DNA from: an uncultured Oscillospiraceae bacterium
GTDB lineage: Bacteria > Bacillota > Clostridia > Oscillospirales > Oscillospiraceae
DNA: 11,366 nt
Direction: 5' to 3'
NCBI GenBank assembly: GCA_944385775.1
Contig: CALWYM010000026.1
Coordinates: 1-11,366, forward strand
Shown here in pieces: positions 1-7,468 of the stretch. How positions within the stretch are numbered: position 1 is the stretch's first letter; each line of letters opens with the position of its first letter. The position numbers and the translations under genes are program-made. The notes beneath the pieces were generated by a model. It saw only the letters and a program-made list of their open reading frames with translations, was not told where the DNA came from and ran no database searches.

Positions 1-1125
1 TCTTAAAAGTCCGTCAGTTACGGTATCCATATACATAATAGGCATTAAAAGGGAAAAAAGCTTTATATAATTTCCTATTTCATTATTTTCATAAAAAGCT
101 TGCCCCAGTTCTCTGGAAAGGGAAAAAAGTACGCCCATAATAAAAATAGAGAATACAAGGCACAGCTTTAAAAGCGTATTTGCCGCAGATGCTATGGCTC
201 TGTCCTTACCCCTGACCTGATCCTTTGTGAGCTCGGGAACAATAAGCTCTGACACCGAAGCAAATATAACTGACGGATATGTAATTATGGGAAAAACCAT
301 ACCGTGTATAGTTCCGTAATCACTGAGCGCTGCCTCCCCAGAAGCTCCCGAGCGCTGAAAACCCCTCGGAATGAGAAGATTTTGAACCGTATTAAGAGCT
401 GTCCTTGTATAGGCAGTAAATGCAAGAGGTACCGCAATTTTAATAATTCTGTTTAATATCCCACCTTCCTTAAATCTGGTTTTATCATATTTACGTGAAT
501 CAATTTTGTATAAAAGGTAAATCAGGAAAAATGACAGTATTTCTCCGGATATTCCGCCTACGGCTACGGCGGCACAGGTCATCTCCACATTACCCTGACT
601 TACAAACTTTAAAAGTACTCCTGAAACAAGAACTCTCATAACCTGCTCAAATACTGAGGCCGCAACCGAGCCCATAACTCTGCCCACTCCAACAAAGTAT
701 CCTCCAAGAGCCGCGCCTGCTGACAAAAACGGCATACTAAGAGAAAGTATTCTAAGTGCCGGAACCGATCTGCTGTCTTTAAGCAAACCGGTACCGATTG
801 GCTCCGCCGTTTGGAAAAGTATAAAGCAGGTCGCGGCACCGCACACCATAGCGTAAATTAAACAGTGTCTCACTATATTGGGAATATTGTCCCTTCTTCC
901 CCTGCCGATTTCCTCCGAAACAAGCCTTGTAGTGGCAAAACGAACGCCGGATATTGCCACAGTTGCTCCGAATGAATTTACGCTCATTATAAGCTGAAAG
1001 AGACCTATACCGGCAGCACCCATCTTCTTGGACAAAATTACCTGGAACATAAGTCCTATGGTTCTAAGAAGAAGTGTCCCGCTTGCTAACAGCAGCGTGT
1101 TAAGTACAAGTCTCTTTCCCCTCAT
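1..1125 (-). CDS. SpoVB-family polysaccharide/lipid flippase (MOP superfamily), C-terminus cut by window edge
   Basis: The first 375 residues are visible; the family is usually about 500-550, so roughly a quarter to a third is missing. I read it as a multi-pass membrane protein of the MOP (MATE/MurJ/Wzx-like) superfamily, in the stage V sporulation protein B branch. Evidence seen: a start MRGKRLVLNTLLLASG, then the N-terminal signature RTIGLMFQVILSKKMGAAG and GLFQLIMSV, many hydrophobic segments separated by short Arg/Lys loops, and near the edge PMMYMDTVTDGLL, which resembles the (M)YLDSVVDGMLKGLG stretch of SpoVB proteins. The ATG at 1125 is preceded by GGAGGT at 6 bases spacing. B. subtilis SpoVB is needed for spore cortex formation and is thought to move lipid-linked precursors. 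The exact substrate here is unknown, and other MOP flippases of this branch also act outside sporulation. It lies 71 bases after recG, so read-through or its own promoter are both possible. Confidence 0.85.
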   Translation of the reverse strand, partial: MRGKRLVLNTLLLASGTLLLRTIGLMFQVILSKKMGAAGIGLFQLIMSVNSFGATVAISGVRFATTRLVSEEIGRGRRDNIPNIVRHCLIYAMVCGAATCFILFQTAEPIGTGLLKDSRSVPALRILSLSMPFLSAGAALGGYFVGVGRVMGSVAASVFEQVMRVLVSGVLLKFVSQGNVEMTCAAVAVGGISGEILSFFLIYLLYKIDSRKYDKTRFKEGGILNRIIKIAVPLAFTAYTRTALNTVQNLLIPRGFQRSGASGEAALSDYGTIHGMVFPIITYPSVIFASVSELIVPELTKDQVRGKDRAIASAANTLLKLCLVFSIFIMGVLFSLSRELGQAFYENNEIGNYIKLFSLLMPIMYMDTVTDGLLR

Positions 1126-1153
1126 GGTCACACCTCCGTAGTTTACTAAAACC

Positions 1154-1161
1154 ACTATATG
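1154..1161 (-). promoter_or_regulatory. Candidate -10 element upstream of the spoVB-like gene
   Basis: On the minus strand this reads CATATAGT. It contains TATAGT, five of six matches to the sigma-A -10 box, and also matches six of eight bases of the sigma-E-type -10 CATACAAT. It sits about 28 bases before the start codon, leaving a leader of about 20 bases. I see no good -35 of either type at the right distance. The call rests on the -10 alone and on the known sigma-E control of B. subtilis spoVB. Confidence 0.25.
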
Positions 1162-1196
1162 ACCACATATTAAAATTTAGACGGGCTTTTTGAAAT

Positions 1197-3251
1197 CTAA
1201 TTCAAAGTACCCTCATTATCGCGTATAAGCTTCTCAATGCTTTTTCTCAGCATTTGATTTTCCTTACTTGAAAGCTCAGGGTCAGTTTTGAGCACCTTTT
1301 CCGCCGCTTCTCTGGCAGATACAAGTACATCCATGTCTGTTGCAAAGCTGGCTATACGCATTTCCGGAAGGCCATGCTGCCTGGAACCGAAAAAGTCACC
1401 GGGACCACGAAGCTTCAAATCCTCTTCAGCGATTTTAAAGCCGTCGTTTGTACTGCACATAACCTTAAGCCTCTCTCTTGCCTTATCGCCACCCGCTCCT
1501 TCAAAAATCACACAGTAGGATTTGCTTTTTCCTCTCCCCACTCTGCCCCTGAGCTGATGAAGCTGAGAAAGCCCGAACCTGTCACCGTTTTCCACCACCA
1601 TCAGCGTAGCATTCGGTACGTCAACTCCAACCTCGATAACCGTCGTTGCCACGAGAATATTAATATCTCCGGACACAAAGCGACTCATTACGTCGTTTTT
1701 CTCCTTGGGCTTCATTTTCCCATGGACCAGTCCCACCGAAAGGTCAGGAAAAATTTGCTGGCTAAGCTCCTTTGCGTATTCCTTTGCTGATTTAATATTA
1801 TCCTGTATCTCCTCGTTTTCCTCCACCGCAGGACAAACTACAAATACCTGATGCCCCTGAGAAACCTGCTTTCGCATAAATGCGTAAATTCTATTTCGCA
1901 TTCCCTCTCCCACGGCAAAGGTGTCAACCTTTTGTCTACCCGGCGGCATTTCGTCTATAACAGAAACATCTAAATCACCGTACACAATAAGCGCCAGAGT
2001 TCTGGGTATAGGCGTTGCGGACATAACGAGCACATGGGGACTTTCTCCTTTCTCCGTAAGCGCCGCGCGCTGGGAAACACCGAAACGGTGCTGCTCGTCC
2101 GCAATAACAAGTCCCAGATTATTATACTCTACATCCTTTGAGATAAGAGCGTGTGTACCCACAATTACCTGAGTCAGACCGAATTTCAGATTCTCCAAAA
2201 CTGTCCTTTTTACCTTTGCTGTCTGACCACCGACAAGAAGCTCCGTTCTTATTCCAAGCGGCTCCAGCATATCACGGAGAGTAGCGTAATGCTGCTCGGC
2301 CAATATCTCCGTAGGAGCCATAAAAGCCGCCTGATAACCGTTTTTCGCTGCATTCCAGCAGCAGGCTGCGGCAATAACCGTTTTGCCGCTTCCCACATCT
2401 CCCTGAATAAGCCTACTCATGGGTCTCTGACCAGACATATCGGAGAAAGCATCATCTATCGCCCGTTTTTGCGCCCCAGTCAGACTGTACGGCAACCTTG
2501 ATGTAAACTGAGACAAATCCGGCGGATTCATAGGGTAACCCTTTTTCTCGCCCTTTCGTTCCCTGAAAATTGAAAGCGCACAGGAGAGCACGAAAAATTC
2601 CTCAAAAATGAGTCTTTTCCTTGCCAGCTCAAGAGCCTCATAGCTTTTCGGAAAGTGGATATTTTCATATGAGAACCTTGACTGGGCAAGGTTGTTTTCT
2701 ATCTGCACCTTATCCGGCAAAGGATTAGGAAGCCTGTCTCCGCACTCTCTCAGCCCCTGGCTCACACACTTTCGTATGACATTTTGATACAATCCGGCTG
2801 TTGAATGATATATTGGAACTATTCTTCCTGTTAAAGTCTCGACGCCCTCCCTTTCAAAAACGGGATTTGTCATTTCCGGTCGCCCTGGCTGTCCTGTCAC
2901 CTTGCCGTAAAATATATAGCTTTCACCGGGTATAAGCTGCTCCTTAACGTAGCTCTGATTAAAAAAAGTAATATTCATAGTGTTTATTTCATCCACTACA
3001 CGGACTTTTATTAAATCAAGCCCACGCCTGATATGGGAATACTTTGGTACAGTGGCAACAGTAGCCCATACACAGACACGCTCCCCATCTACAAGGTCTC
3101 TGATCCTCTTTATAACCGTCCTGTCGTCATAGGCTCTTGGAAAATTCGTTATCAGATCTCTGAGAGTAGTTATTCCCAACTTTGCAAAAAGCTTCGCTCT
3201 GGCTTCTCCCACGCCCTTAATATATTTCACATCTGTCTCAAGAGACAACAT
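1197..3251 (-). CDS. recG: ATP-dependent DNA helicase RecG
   Basis: This is a full-length RecG (684 residues, the usual bacterial size). It is the branched-DNA translocase that regresses stalled replication forks and processes Holliday junctions and R-loops. Visible in order: the N-terminal region with KYIKGVGEARAKLFAKLG, the OB-fold wedge region at about 55-150, LTGAQKRAI (257-265), Walker A GDVGSGKT (284-291), motif Ia APTEILA (312-318), GTHAL (365-369), the DEQH Walker B box (385-388), SATPIPRT (411-418), TTVIEVGVDVP (536-546), QLHQLRGRVGRG (563-574), and the C-terminal TRG-type segment GFKIAEEDLKLRGPGDFFG with the following RQHG (604-627). The ATG at 3251 follows GGGAGGTGAGCTT, a strong ribosome binding site. 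No motif is missing and no frameshift is seen. The gene follows tgt after an 81-base gap that holds a hairpin, so its expression may be partly uncoupled from the queuosine genes. Confidence 0.97.
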   Translation of the reverse strand: MLSLETDVKYIKGVGEARAKLFAKLGITTLRDLITNFPRAYDDRTVIKRIRDLVDGERVCVWATVATVPKYSHIRRGLDLIKVRVVDEINTMNITFFNQSYVKEQLIPGESYIFYGKVTGQPGRPEMTNPVFEREGVETLTGRIVPIYHSTAGLYQNVIRKCVSQGLRECGDRLPNPLPDKVQIENNLAQSRFSYENIHFPKSYEALELARKRLIFEEFFVLSCALSIFRERKGEKKGYPMNPPDLSQFTSRLPYSLTGAQKRAIDDAFSDMSGQRPMSRLIQGDVGSGKTVIAAACCWNAAKNGYQAAFMAPTEILAEQHYATLRDMLEPLGIRTELLVGGQTAKVKRTVLENLKFGLTQVIVGTHALISKDVEYNNLGLVIADEQHRFGVSQRAALTEKGESPHVLVMSATPIPRTLALIVYGDLDVSVIDEMPPGRQKVDTFAVGEGMRNRIYAFMRKQVSQGHQVFVVCPAVEENEEIQDNIKSAKEYAKELSQQIFPDLSVGLVHGKMKPKEKNDVMSRFVSGDINILVATTVIEVGVDVPNATLMVVENGDRFGLSQLHQLRGRVGRGKSKSYCVIFEGAGGDKARERLKVMCSTNDGFKIAEEDLKLRGPGDFFGSRQHGLPEMRIASFATDMDVLVSAREAAEKVLKTDPELSSKENQMLRKSIEKLIRDNEGTLN

Positions 3252-3297
3252 AAGCTCACCTCCCTATCCGCCCATTAATATACAGCAAGATAAACAT

Positions 3298-3324
3298 AAA
3301 GACTGACGAATTATGCCAGTCTTT
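3298..3324 (-). terminator. Hairpin between tgt and recG, weak terminator or attenuator
   Basis: On the minus strand AAAGACTGGC pairs with the downstream arm ending CAGTCTTT. The stem is about 10 bp with one G-U pair, around a loop of about 7 bases. It begins 8 bases past the tgt stop codon. The following bases contain only short T runs (TTTATGTTTATC), so it would be a leaky terminator at best, or a 3'-end stabilising or processing hairpin. On the plus strand the T tract is also short. I infer partial termination, leaving recG reachable by read-through. Confidence 0.5.
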
Positions 3325-3332
3325 ACATATAC

Positions 3333-4463
3333 TTATATTCTTTGGGAAAGAAGCTCCGAATACTGACTTCTAAACTTCGAGAATGTTCCGTTTTCAAGAC
3401 TTTCCCTGATTTTTTCCATAAGCTCATTATAAAAATGAAGATTATGCAAAACCGCAAGCCTGAGACCGAGAATTTCTCCGGAAACAAAAAGATGCCTTAA
3501 ATAAGCCCTTGTATACATACTGCATGCGGGACACCGGCAACTTTCGTCAATGGGTCTTTCGTCCCTGGAATATTTTTCGTTTCTGATATTAATAATCCCG
3601 TTCCAGGTGAAAAGATGACCGTGCCGACCATTTCTTGCAGGCATAACACAGTCGAAAAAATCAACGCCCCTGTACACGGCCTCAATAATATTTGACGGAG
3701 TACCCACACCCATAAGGTATCTGGGTCTGTCCTTCGGCATATACTCCTCCACAGCTTCTATGGTGTCGTACATCTCCTGGTGGCTTTCACCCACAGCCAG
3801 ACCACCTATGGCATAACCAGGCAAGTAAAGCTCCCTGATTTTCTTCATGTGGTCAATTCTAAGGTCTTTATAGGTCGCGCCCTGGTTAATTCCAAAAAGC
3901 ATTTGACCGGGATTTACAGTACCTTCCATGCTGTTCAGCCTTTCAAGCTCATCTTTACATCTTTTGAGCCATCGAAATGTCCTGTTACAGGAGTTTTCCA
4001 CATATTTATACTCAGCAGGTATTCCGATACACTCATCAAAAGCCATGGCAATATCAGAGCCGAGATTGGACTGTATTTTTATGCTGTCCTCGGGACCCAT
4101 AAAAATCTTACGACCGTCAATATGGGAATTAAATTCTGTGCCTTCCTCAGTGATTTTTCTAAGCTTTGCCAGAGAGAAAATCTGAAATCCACCTGAGTCG
4201 GTTAGAATAGGTCTGTTCCAATTCATAAATTTATGGAGACCGCCCATATCACGAATAAGAGTGTCCCCCGGTCTTAAATGAAGGTGATAGGTATTGGAAA
4301 GTTCTATTTGGCAGCCGATTTCTTCAAGGTCACGGCTGTATATACCTCCCTTAATTGCAGCCGCTGTACCTACGTTCATAAAAACAGGGGTCTGGACAAT
4401 ACCATGGGGCGTTTTAAACTCGCCCCGTCTGCCCTTTCCCTCTGTACATTTTATGTCAAACAT
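3333..4463 (-). CDS. tgt: Queuine tRNA-ribosyltransferase (tRNA-guanine transglycosylase)
   Basis: The enzyme swaps guanine-34 of GUN-anticodon tRNAs (Asp, Asn, His, Tyr) for preQ1, the base-exchange step of queuosine formation. It has 376 residues, the normal length. Catalytic positions are visible: the general base Asp89 in TDSGGFQ; GGLAVGE (220-226) in the substrate-binding loop; nucleophile Asp271 in FDCVMPARNGRHG; and the zinc site Cys309, Cys311, Cys314 with His340. The Cys314-His340 spacing of 26 equals that of the Zymomonas enzyme (323 to 349). The ATG at 4463 is preceded by AAAGGACAG. It lies 21 bases after queA, whose product performs the next step on the same tRNA, so the two are surely co-transcribed. 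Many bacteria have yajC-secDF next; here recG follows instead. No preQ1 biosynthesis gene (queC/D/E/F) is in the window. Confidence 0.97.
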   Translation of the reverse strand: MFDIKCTEGKGRRGEFKTPHGIVQTPVFMNVGTAAAIKGGIYSRDLEEIGCQIELSNTYHLHLRPGDTLIRDMGGLHKFMNWNRPILTDSGGFQIFSLAKLRKITEEGTEFNSHIDGRKIFMGPEDSIKIQSNLGSDIAMAFDECIGIPAEYKYVENSCNRTFRWLKRCKDELERLNSMEGTVNPGQMLFGINQGATYKDLRIDHMKKIRELYLPGYAIGGLAVGESHQEMYDTIEAVEEYMPKDRPRYLMGVGTPSNIIEAVYRGVDFFDCVMPARNGRHGHLFTWNGIINIRNEKYSRDERPIDESCRCPACSMYTRAYLRHLFVSGEILGLRLAVLHNLHFYNELMEKIRESLENGTFSKFRSQYSELLSQRI

Positions 4464-4484
4464 AATACTGTCCTTTCAGTTTTC

Positions 4485-5507
4485 TTATTTAATAAACATC
4501 GCATCTCCAAAGCTGAAAAAACGGTATTTTTCCTCAACTGCGATTTTGTAGGCATTCAGCACCTTTTCCCTGCCGGCAAGAGCTGAAATAAGCATAATTA
4601 GAGTGCTCTCGGGCAGGTGAAAATTGGTCACCAAACAATCAAGACACTTAAAACGGTAACCCGGATAGATGAAAATATCAGTCCAGCCTGACCAGGGCTC
4701 AATATGACCATTTTCATCAGAAACAGTCTCAACGGTACGGCAGGAAGTCGTTCCCACACAGACGATTCTTCCACCGTTTTTCTTGGCATTATTTATCTTA
4801 TCAGCCGTTTCGCGGTCAATTATGCAAAACTCGGAGTGCATATCATGCTCCTCGATTTCCTCCTCCTTAACCGGTCTGAAGGTTCCAAGCCCAACATGGA
4901 GCGTGATATAAGCCAGCGTTACACCCATATCCTCTATCTTTTTTAAAAGCTCCGGAGTAAAGTGAAGTCCAGCAGTAGGCGCAGCGGCAGAGCCTAGCTC
5001 CTTTGAGTACACTGTCTGATAGCGCTCAGAATCAGAAAGTTCCTCATGGATATACGGCGGCAGAGGCATTCTTCCGAGCTTTTCCAAAATTTCAATAAAA
5101 ATTCCGTCATAATGGAACTTAATAAGCTTATTTCCTCCGGTTACCTCTCCCACCACAGTGGCGGTAAGCTCACCGTCTCCAAAGGTAAGGTCTGTCCCGG
5201 GCTGGGTTTTTCTTCCCGGTCGTGTAAGACATTCCCACACGCCATCGCCCTTATCAGTAAGAAGCAGCACCTCTACCGCTCCCCCAGTAGGACGTTTTCC
5301 GAAAAGCCTTGCAGGAAGTACTCTTGAATTGTTCATTACCAGGCAGTCGCCAGGTCTTAAAAACTCAGGCAGATCATAAAAATGCCTGTGCTCTACCTGA
5401 CCGGTTTCCTTGTCCAAAATCATAAGCCGGGAATTGTCCCTTTTGTCTATTGGAGTTTGTGCAATTAGCTCCTTTGGTAAATCATAATAAAAATCTGACT
5501 TTTTCAT
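4485..5507 (-). CDS. queA: S-adenosylmethionine:tRNA ribosyltransferase-isomerase
   Basis: QueA transfers and isomerises the ribosyl part of SAM onto preQ1-modified tRNA, giving epoxyqueuosine. The 340-residue product has the typical length and complete family motifs: FYYDLPKELIAQ at the N-terminus, MNNSRVLPARLFG (58-70), LPPYI (149-153), GSAAAPTAGLHFT (172-184), HVGLGTF (204-210), TNFHLPESTL (294-303) and the terminal FSFGDAMFI. The start ATG at 5507 follows AAAGGACAG with good spacing. That ribosome binding site overlaps the stop codon of the upstream SpoIID-type gene, so the genes are only 12 bases apart and translational coupling is likely. It is followed by tgt, the standard pair. I see no preQ1 riboswitch in front of it; the upstream space is too short and is occupied by the preceding gene. 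Confidence 0.97.
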   Translation of the reverse strand: MKKSDFYYDLPKELIAQTPIDKRDNSRLMILDKETGQVEHRHFYDLPEFLRPGDCLVMNNSRVLPARLFGKRPTGGAVEVLLLTDKGDGVWECLTRPGRKTQPGTDLTFGDGELTATVVGEVTGGNKLIKFHYDGIFIEILEKLGRMPLPPYIHEELSDSERYQTVYSKELGSAAAPTAGLHFTPELLKKIEDMGVTLAYITLHVGLGTFRPVKEEEIEEHDMHSEFCIIDRETADKINNAKKNGGRIVCVGTTSCRTVETVSDENGHIEPWSGWTDIFIYPGYRFKCLDCLVTNFHLPESTLIMLISALAGREKVLNAYKIAVEEKYRFFSFGDAMFIK

Positions 5508-5519
5508 TAAATCTGTCCT

Positions 5520-7244
5520 TTATAATTGCTGAGAAAACGCAACAACTGCGTCCGTATAATAAAATGTAAGTATATCCAGGTATGTTTTTCCGTATATCTT
5601 TGCCATAGAATAAGCACCCCACTGGCTCATTCCCACATTATGACCCCAGCCGCTTCCGTTTATAACAAAACTCTCACCGGTGGATGAAGCCGTCCCGGAA
5701 GTTTCGATTTTCTCAACGTCGCCTGTTGAGGTTATCGCATACGTATCGCCTCCCGAAAGGGACGAGGTTCCTCCTGAACCCACTGCAAAAAGGTTTTCAA
5801 AAAGTGATGACAGGAAATTATCCGAGTCATTTACATATATGCCGTTTGCGCTACCCTCATAGCCGTTTATTGTATATCTCTGGCTCCTAAGTCCAAGGAT
5901 AAGGCGACAATTCTCCTTTGAAAAGGTAAAGGTCTTTCCGTTAGAATCTGTAAATCTGATTCTTTTAACGTTTCCTGTGGGTGTAAACTCGAGTATTTCA
6001 AATTTAGTAATCGTGCCGCAACTATATCCCTTGCTCTGAAGCTTAGACGCAAGCTCGCTGCCTGTATAGGTTACAGACCAATTATAATTTGAAATTTTAT
6101 CTATAACAGCTTCCTCATAGGGATCGATGACGCCTCTCAAATATGGCAAAGCCTCATTCCAAACATTTTCGCTGGATTCCGACGCTCCACCGTTTGATGA
6201 ATAGTAGAACGTCTCACAAAGCTTGCCGTCATATGTAAGGTACATACCGCTTGTCTCATTAACCGCTCTGTCGGTAACATCATTTGCGCTGTTTGTGCCT
6301 CCGTAGACCTGGCAATCGGTAGTATTACAAATATCAAATCCCATACTCGAATGTTTGTTTAAATAGAACATGGCATATGTCCTGGCACAAACCGCAAGGG
6401 CTTTCAGCGCCTCAATTGGCCACGACGCGAGCATCTCATAGGGCAGAACACCCTTGACGTAATCCTCAATATTTACGTAATTGACCACGTAAAATGTATC
6501 AGTACCCTTTCTTACATAGGAAAAATTGCCGTAATACCGGACGTTTTTGTAATAAGTGAGAGTCTTGGTACCCTGGGTAGAAATGGGTCTCACCGCGAGG
6601 AAGGATTTTCCGCCGCCGTCAAACTCAAACAAAATCCTGTTTGTCCCCGTTTCCACAACAGTCATCGTATAGGAAGTTCCACTGTTTACGCTTCCACTGT
6701 ACGGTACGTTAGGAGCGACAGCTGCGGCTGCGGAGGACGATGTATAATTTCCTACGCAGACGTAATACTTGCCGTTCTCATACTTAATAAAGGACTCCGA
6801 ACTTAATGTACCCAGCGACGCCAGGCAGGAAGCGGCAGACTGATAATCTGAAAAGGACTCGTTTATCTGGTAATGGAAGCAGCCAACCACTACGCTGCCC
6901 GATGTACCCTCCATATAAGACCTGCTGCCGGAATTATAGTAGAGGTTTCTGTCAACAACCATGGTTATGGCATTTGTATCTGTAACTGTAACCCCAAGGG
7001 AGATAAAGTTTCTGTTTGAATCATAATAACCCATTTCATAGCCATATCCATAACCGTCAACATTCTGAAGATTGGCTGAAGCAAATGTCCTGGACGTTGT
7101 TACCCCGTCGTTATAATATAGCCCAACCCTGACAGTGTCAGTAGGGGCAGTATAATTTTCATCAGCATATGCTGTTGTGGTTATACCCAGAAGTGACGCT
7201 GTCACAAGAAGATATACAATTACGCGTTTAAGTGTTCTTTTCAT
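5520..7244 (-). CDS. Secreted SpoIID/LytB-domain protein, probable peptidoglycan lytic transglycosylase, with SPOR-like N-terminal region
   Basis: A 574-residue exported protein. Residues 1-27 form a signal peptide (MKRTLKR, hydrophobic core, AYA before Asp28). Residues about 120-178 resemble a SPOR peptidoglycan-binding repeat (FSDYQSAASCLASLG, then GKYYVCVGNYTSSSAAAA); this is my inference. The SpoIID domain spans about 200-570: NIEDYVKGVLPYEM with Glu270 in the place of the SpoIID catalytic glutamate, EALKALAVCARTYA, then His298, Cys306 and Cys311 (DICNTTDCQVYGG), where SpoIID structures bind zinc, YSSNGGASES (348-357), and the closing GWGHNVGMSQWGA (532-544). SpoIID cleaves denuded glycan strands during engulfment, but many Clostridia have several SpoIID-like paralogues and this one may act elsewhere in the wall. 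A Ser/Gly/Thr-rich segment (about 485-525) interrupts the domain before its last motif. Start: ATG at 7244 after CGAGG. It heads the queA-tgt group. Confidence 0.85.
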   Translation of the reverse strand: MKRTLKRVIVYLLVTASLLGITTTAYADENYTAPTDTVRVGLYYNDGVTTSRTFASANLQNVDGYGYGYEMGYYDSNRNFISLGVTVTDTNAITMVVDRNLYYNSGSRSYMEGTSGSVVVGCFHYQINESFSDYQSAASCLASLGTLSSESFIKYENGKYYVCVGNYTSSSAAAAVAPNVPYSGSVNSGTSYTMTVVETGTNRILFEFDGGGKSFLAVRPISTQGTKTLTYYKNVRYYGNFSYVRKGTDTFYVVNYVNIEDYVKGVLPYEMLASWPIEALKALAVCARTYAMFYLNKHSSMGFDICNTTDCQVYGGTNSANDVTDRAVNETSGMYLTYDGKLCETFYYSSNGGASESSENVWNEALPYLRGVIDPYEEAVIDKISNYNWSVTYTGSELASKLQSKGYSCGTITKFEILEFTPTGNVKRIRFTDSNGKTFTFSKENCRLILGLRSQRYTINGYEGSANGIYVNDSDNFLSSLFENLFAVGSGGTSSLSGGDTYAITSTGDVEKIETSGTASSTGESFVINGSGWGHNVGMSQWGAYSMAKIYGKTYLDILTFYYTDAVVAFSQQL

Positions 7245-7281
7245 AAGTAAACCTCGTATAAATTAAAAAGCTCTAAAATTG

Positions 7282-7310
7282 TTGACATCTTTTATTACGT
7301 ATGTTAGCAT
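7282..7310 (+). promoter_or_regulatory. Sigma-A-type promoter for asd-dapA
   Basis: A perfect -35 TTGACA (7282-7287) is followed by a 17-base spacer and a -10 TAGCAT (7305-7310), four of six matches to TATAAT. TGT immediately before the -10 supplies the extended -10 TGn. Transcription should start near 7317, giving a leader of about 150 bases before the asd ATG. It lies just upstream of the minus-strand SpoIID-type gene and points away from it. Confidence 0.75.
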
Positions 7311-7362
7311 AAAATTTGCTCCGGCAGAAGCAGAAAAAAAGCTACGCCCAGCAATAAGTAAC

Positions 7363-7391
7363 ATTATATTACAAAATCCGAGTTTTGGCTA
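7363..7391 (-). promoter_or_regulatory. Candidate leftward promoter for the SpoIID-queA-tgt operon
   Basis: On the minus strand: -35 TAGCCA (7391-7386, four of six matches to TTGACA), a 17-base spacer, and a perfect -10 TATAAT (7368-7363). Transcription would start near 7356, about 112 bases before the SpoIID-type ATG. The weak -35 lowers confidence. A sporulation-sigma promoter closer to the gene cannot be excluded; CATACGTAA at 7306-7298 on the minus strand only loosely resembles a sigma-E -10. The start site would lie inside the predicted asd leader, so the two transcripts would overlap by about 40 bases. Confidence 0.5.
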
Positions 7392-7433
7392 GTATCCCAC
7401 CTGTTTTTTTAAGATTTTTTTGGTTATGAATTC

Positions 7434-7446
7434 TTCCCTATGGGAA
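7434..7446 (+). repeat. Perfect short inverted repeat in the asd leader
   Basis: TTCCC (7434-7438) and GGGAA (7442-7446) flank TAT. In RNA this is a 5-bp hairpin just upstream of the asd Shine-Dalgarno; in DNA it is a small dyad that could bind a regulator. It is too short to be decisive. Confidence 0.35.
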
Positions 7447-7468
7447 TATGCTGTATTGGAGGCGCATT

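Larger units (their letters stand above)
7317..7468 (+). other. Predicted 5' leader of asd-dapA, no recognised riboswitch
   Basis: This is the stretch between the predicted transcription start and the asd start codon. It contains a 5-bp AU-rich hairpin candidate (CAAAA 7372-7376 with TTTTG 7383-7387), a T7 run at 7404-7410 and another at 7415-7421, and a perfect hairpin TTCCC-TAT-GGGAA at 7434-7446, eleven bases before the Shine-Dalgarno GGAGG (7458-7462). Lysine-pathway genes in Firmicutes are often under a lysine riboswitch or T-box. I could not find the conserved sequences of either, so I leave its role open. Confidence 0.4.

Noticed and set aside
1374..1790. Plus-strand open frame of 138 codons opposite recG
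   Set aside because: It lies fully antisense to the well-conserved recG, and its translation matches no family I know and looks like a reverse-strand shadow.
3780..4196. Plus-strand open frame of 138 codons opposite tgt
   Set aside because: Antisense to conserved tgt, with no convincing ribosome binding site or domain.
7404..7421. T-rich run in the asd leader as an intrinsic terminator
   Set aside because: No GC-rich stem lies directly upstream; only a 5-bp AU hairpin is possible.
7448..7468. Upstream in-frame ATG giving asd seven extra residues
   Set aside because: It has no Shine-Dalgarno, and GGAGG is perfectly placed for the ATG at 7469, where family homology begins.
7317..7468. Lysine riboswitch or T-box before asd
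   Set aside because: I could not find the conserved core sequences of either by eye, so I do not call one, though a covariance search would be decisive.
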